A DNA stretch of 13,802 nucleotides, from positions 1-13,802 of the forward strand of contig JANRMC010000115.1 in the NCBI GenBank assembly GCA_033761915.1, written 5' to 3'. Positions 13,459 through 13,802 of this stretch are shown piece by piece (the first letter of the stretch is position 1; each line of letters starts with the position of its first letter). This stretch comes from JACMLD01 sp033761915 (GTDB taxonomy: Bacteria > Bacteroidota > Bacteroidia > Chitinophagales > Chitinophagaceae). The translations under genes and the position numbers were made by a program. The notes beneath the pieces are model-generated. The model was not told the origin of the DNA. It searched no databases and saw only the letters and a program-made list of their open reading frames with translations.

Positions 13459-13802
13459 TTATTTATTAGTATAAAAATCAAAATCAAAGTAATGCCTTTT
13501 GTTGTGTTGCCAAATTTCGCCGACTAAATTTTTTTCACACAAATCAACGGGTATTGCTTTCTTTCCATTTAATTCAGATAAGGAACAAAAATAAATAGTG
13601 TAAGAGGTTTTGTCGAATTGAATAGCCATCCAATGCGCAATGGCATTGTATTTTTTTTCTGAGGCAAGTGATTTTTCATAAACTTTACTCCCAAGGTTAT
13701 ATCGGGAATTTAAACTTCCCTTTCTCTGATATTTATTTCTTGCTTTTACACTTATAATAATTTTGATGCCGTCTTTTTCGCACTCTAAGTCAGCAAAGGG
13801 TT
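13459..13802 (-). CDS. Partial gene, C-terminal part; possible PD-(D/E)XK nuclease-like fold
   Basis: The minus strand is open from the window edge to TAA at 13461-13459, giving the last 113 residues of a protein whose start lies outside. A segment near the left of the readable part (ADLECEKDGIKIIISVKARNK) has the shape of a PD-(D/E)XK nuclease core: an acidic residue, a beta hairpin, then a hydrophobic strand ending in x-V-K. The usual Glu before V-K is Ser here, so activity is uncertain. Later parts (AIAHWMAIQFD, YTIYFCSLSEL, HYFDFDFYT) are strand-like with aromatic residues, as seen in nuclease-fold accessory proteins. The assignment rests on this short motif; a different alpha/beta protein is possible. 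Repeat copy D begins 1 bp past its stop. Confidence 0.5.
   Translation of the reverse strand, partial: PFADLECEKDGIKIIISVKARNKYQRKGSLNSRYNLGSKVYEKSLASEKKYNAIAHWMAIQFDKTSYTIYFCSLSELNGKKAIPVDLCEKNLVGEIWQHNKRHYFDFDFYTNK

Overview
The window reads as chromosomal DNA of a member of the Bacteroidota, most likely a Chitinophagaceae-like bacterium. The signs are many secreted or lipid-anchored proteins, a beta-barrel protein ending in Phe, family members typical of that phylum (NIPSNAP, DUF2200, DUF3291, FKBP lipoproteins, GH78 rhamnosidase) and A/T-rich -7-like boxes (TATCTTC) about 30 nt upstream of several start codons, with weak Shine-Dalgarno signals. This placement is inferred from protein character, not from a marker gene. 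No rRNA, tRNA, transposase, integrase or CRISPR array is visible.

Layout. A beta-barrel gene (20-592, +) converges on a two-gene minus-strand unit, nrnA-like DHH phosphoesterase then FKBP lipoprotein (2710 down to 732), with a perfect bidirectional terminator between. Divergent from that unit is ndk (2859-3275, +) with its own terminator, then a secreted two-domain NIPSNAP protein (3453-4226, +). From 4220 to the right end every gene is on the minus strand: a small ORF interrupted by an in-frame TAG, DUF2200, a short FKBP-like lipoprotein, an erythromycin-esterase-family protein, DUF3291, an LprI-like secreted protein, an unrecognised 198-aa protein, a 900-aa secreted GH78 alpha-L-rhamnosidase, a VOC protein, a lipoprotein and the 3' end of a possible nuclease-fold gene.

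The most interesting non-coding content is a family of four ~95-bp elements (about 7382, 7957, 12484 and 13363), all in the same orientation. Each lies between two minus-strand genes, 1 to 37 bp beyond a stop codon, and each has two GC-rich hairpins joined by a T-rich linker. Two pairs bracket single genes (the LprI-like gene and a lipoprotein gene), so parts of the right half look like gene-plus-stem-loop modules. A second, unrelated ~50-bp repeat with core GTGCGACGCAAC occurs three times; two copies are inverted around the rhamnosidase gene. These are REP-like or non-autonomous dispersed repeats by appearance; no mobilising enzyme is in the window.

Functionally the window is a mix of housekeeping (Ndk, NrnA-like), envelope folding (FKBP), carbohydrate breakdown (GH78) and small accessory genes. 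I do not see a coherent multi-gene defence or biosynthetic system; the repeat-bracketed single-gene modules are the best candidate for something undescribed.
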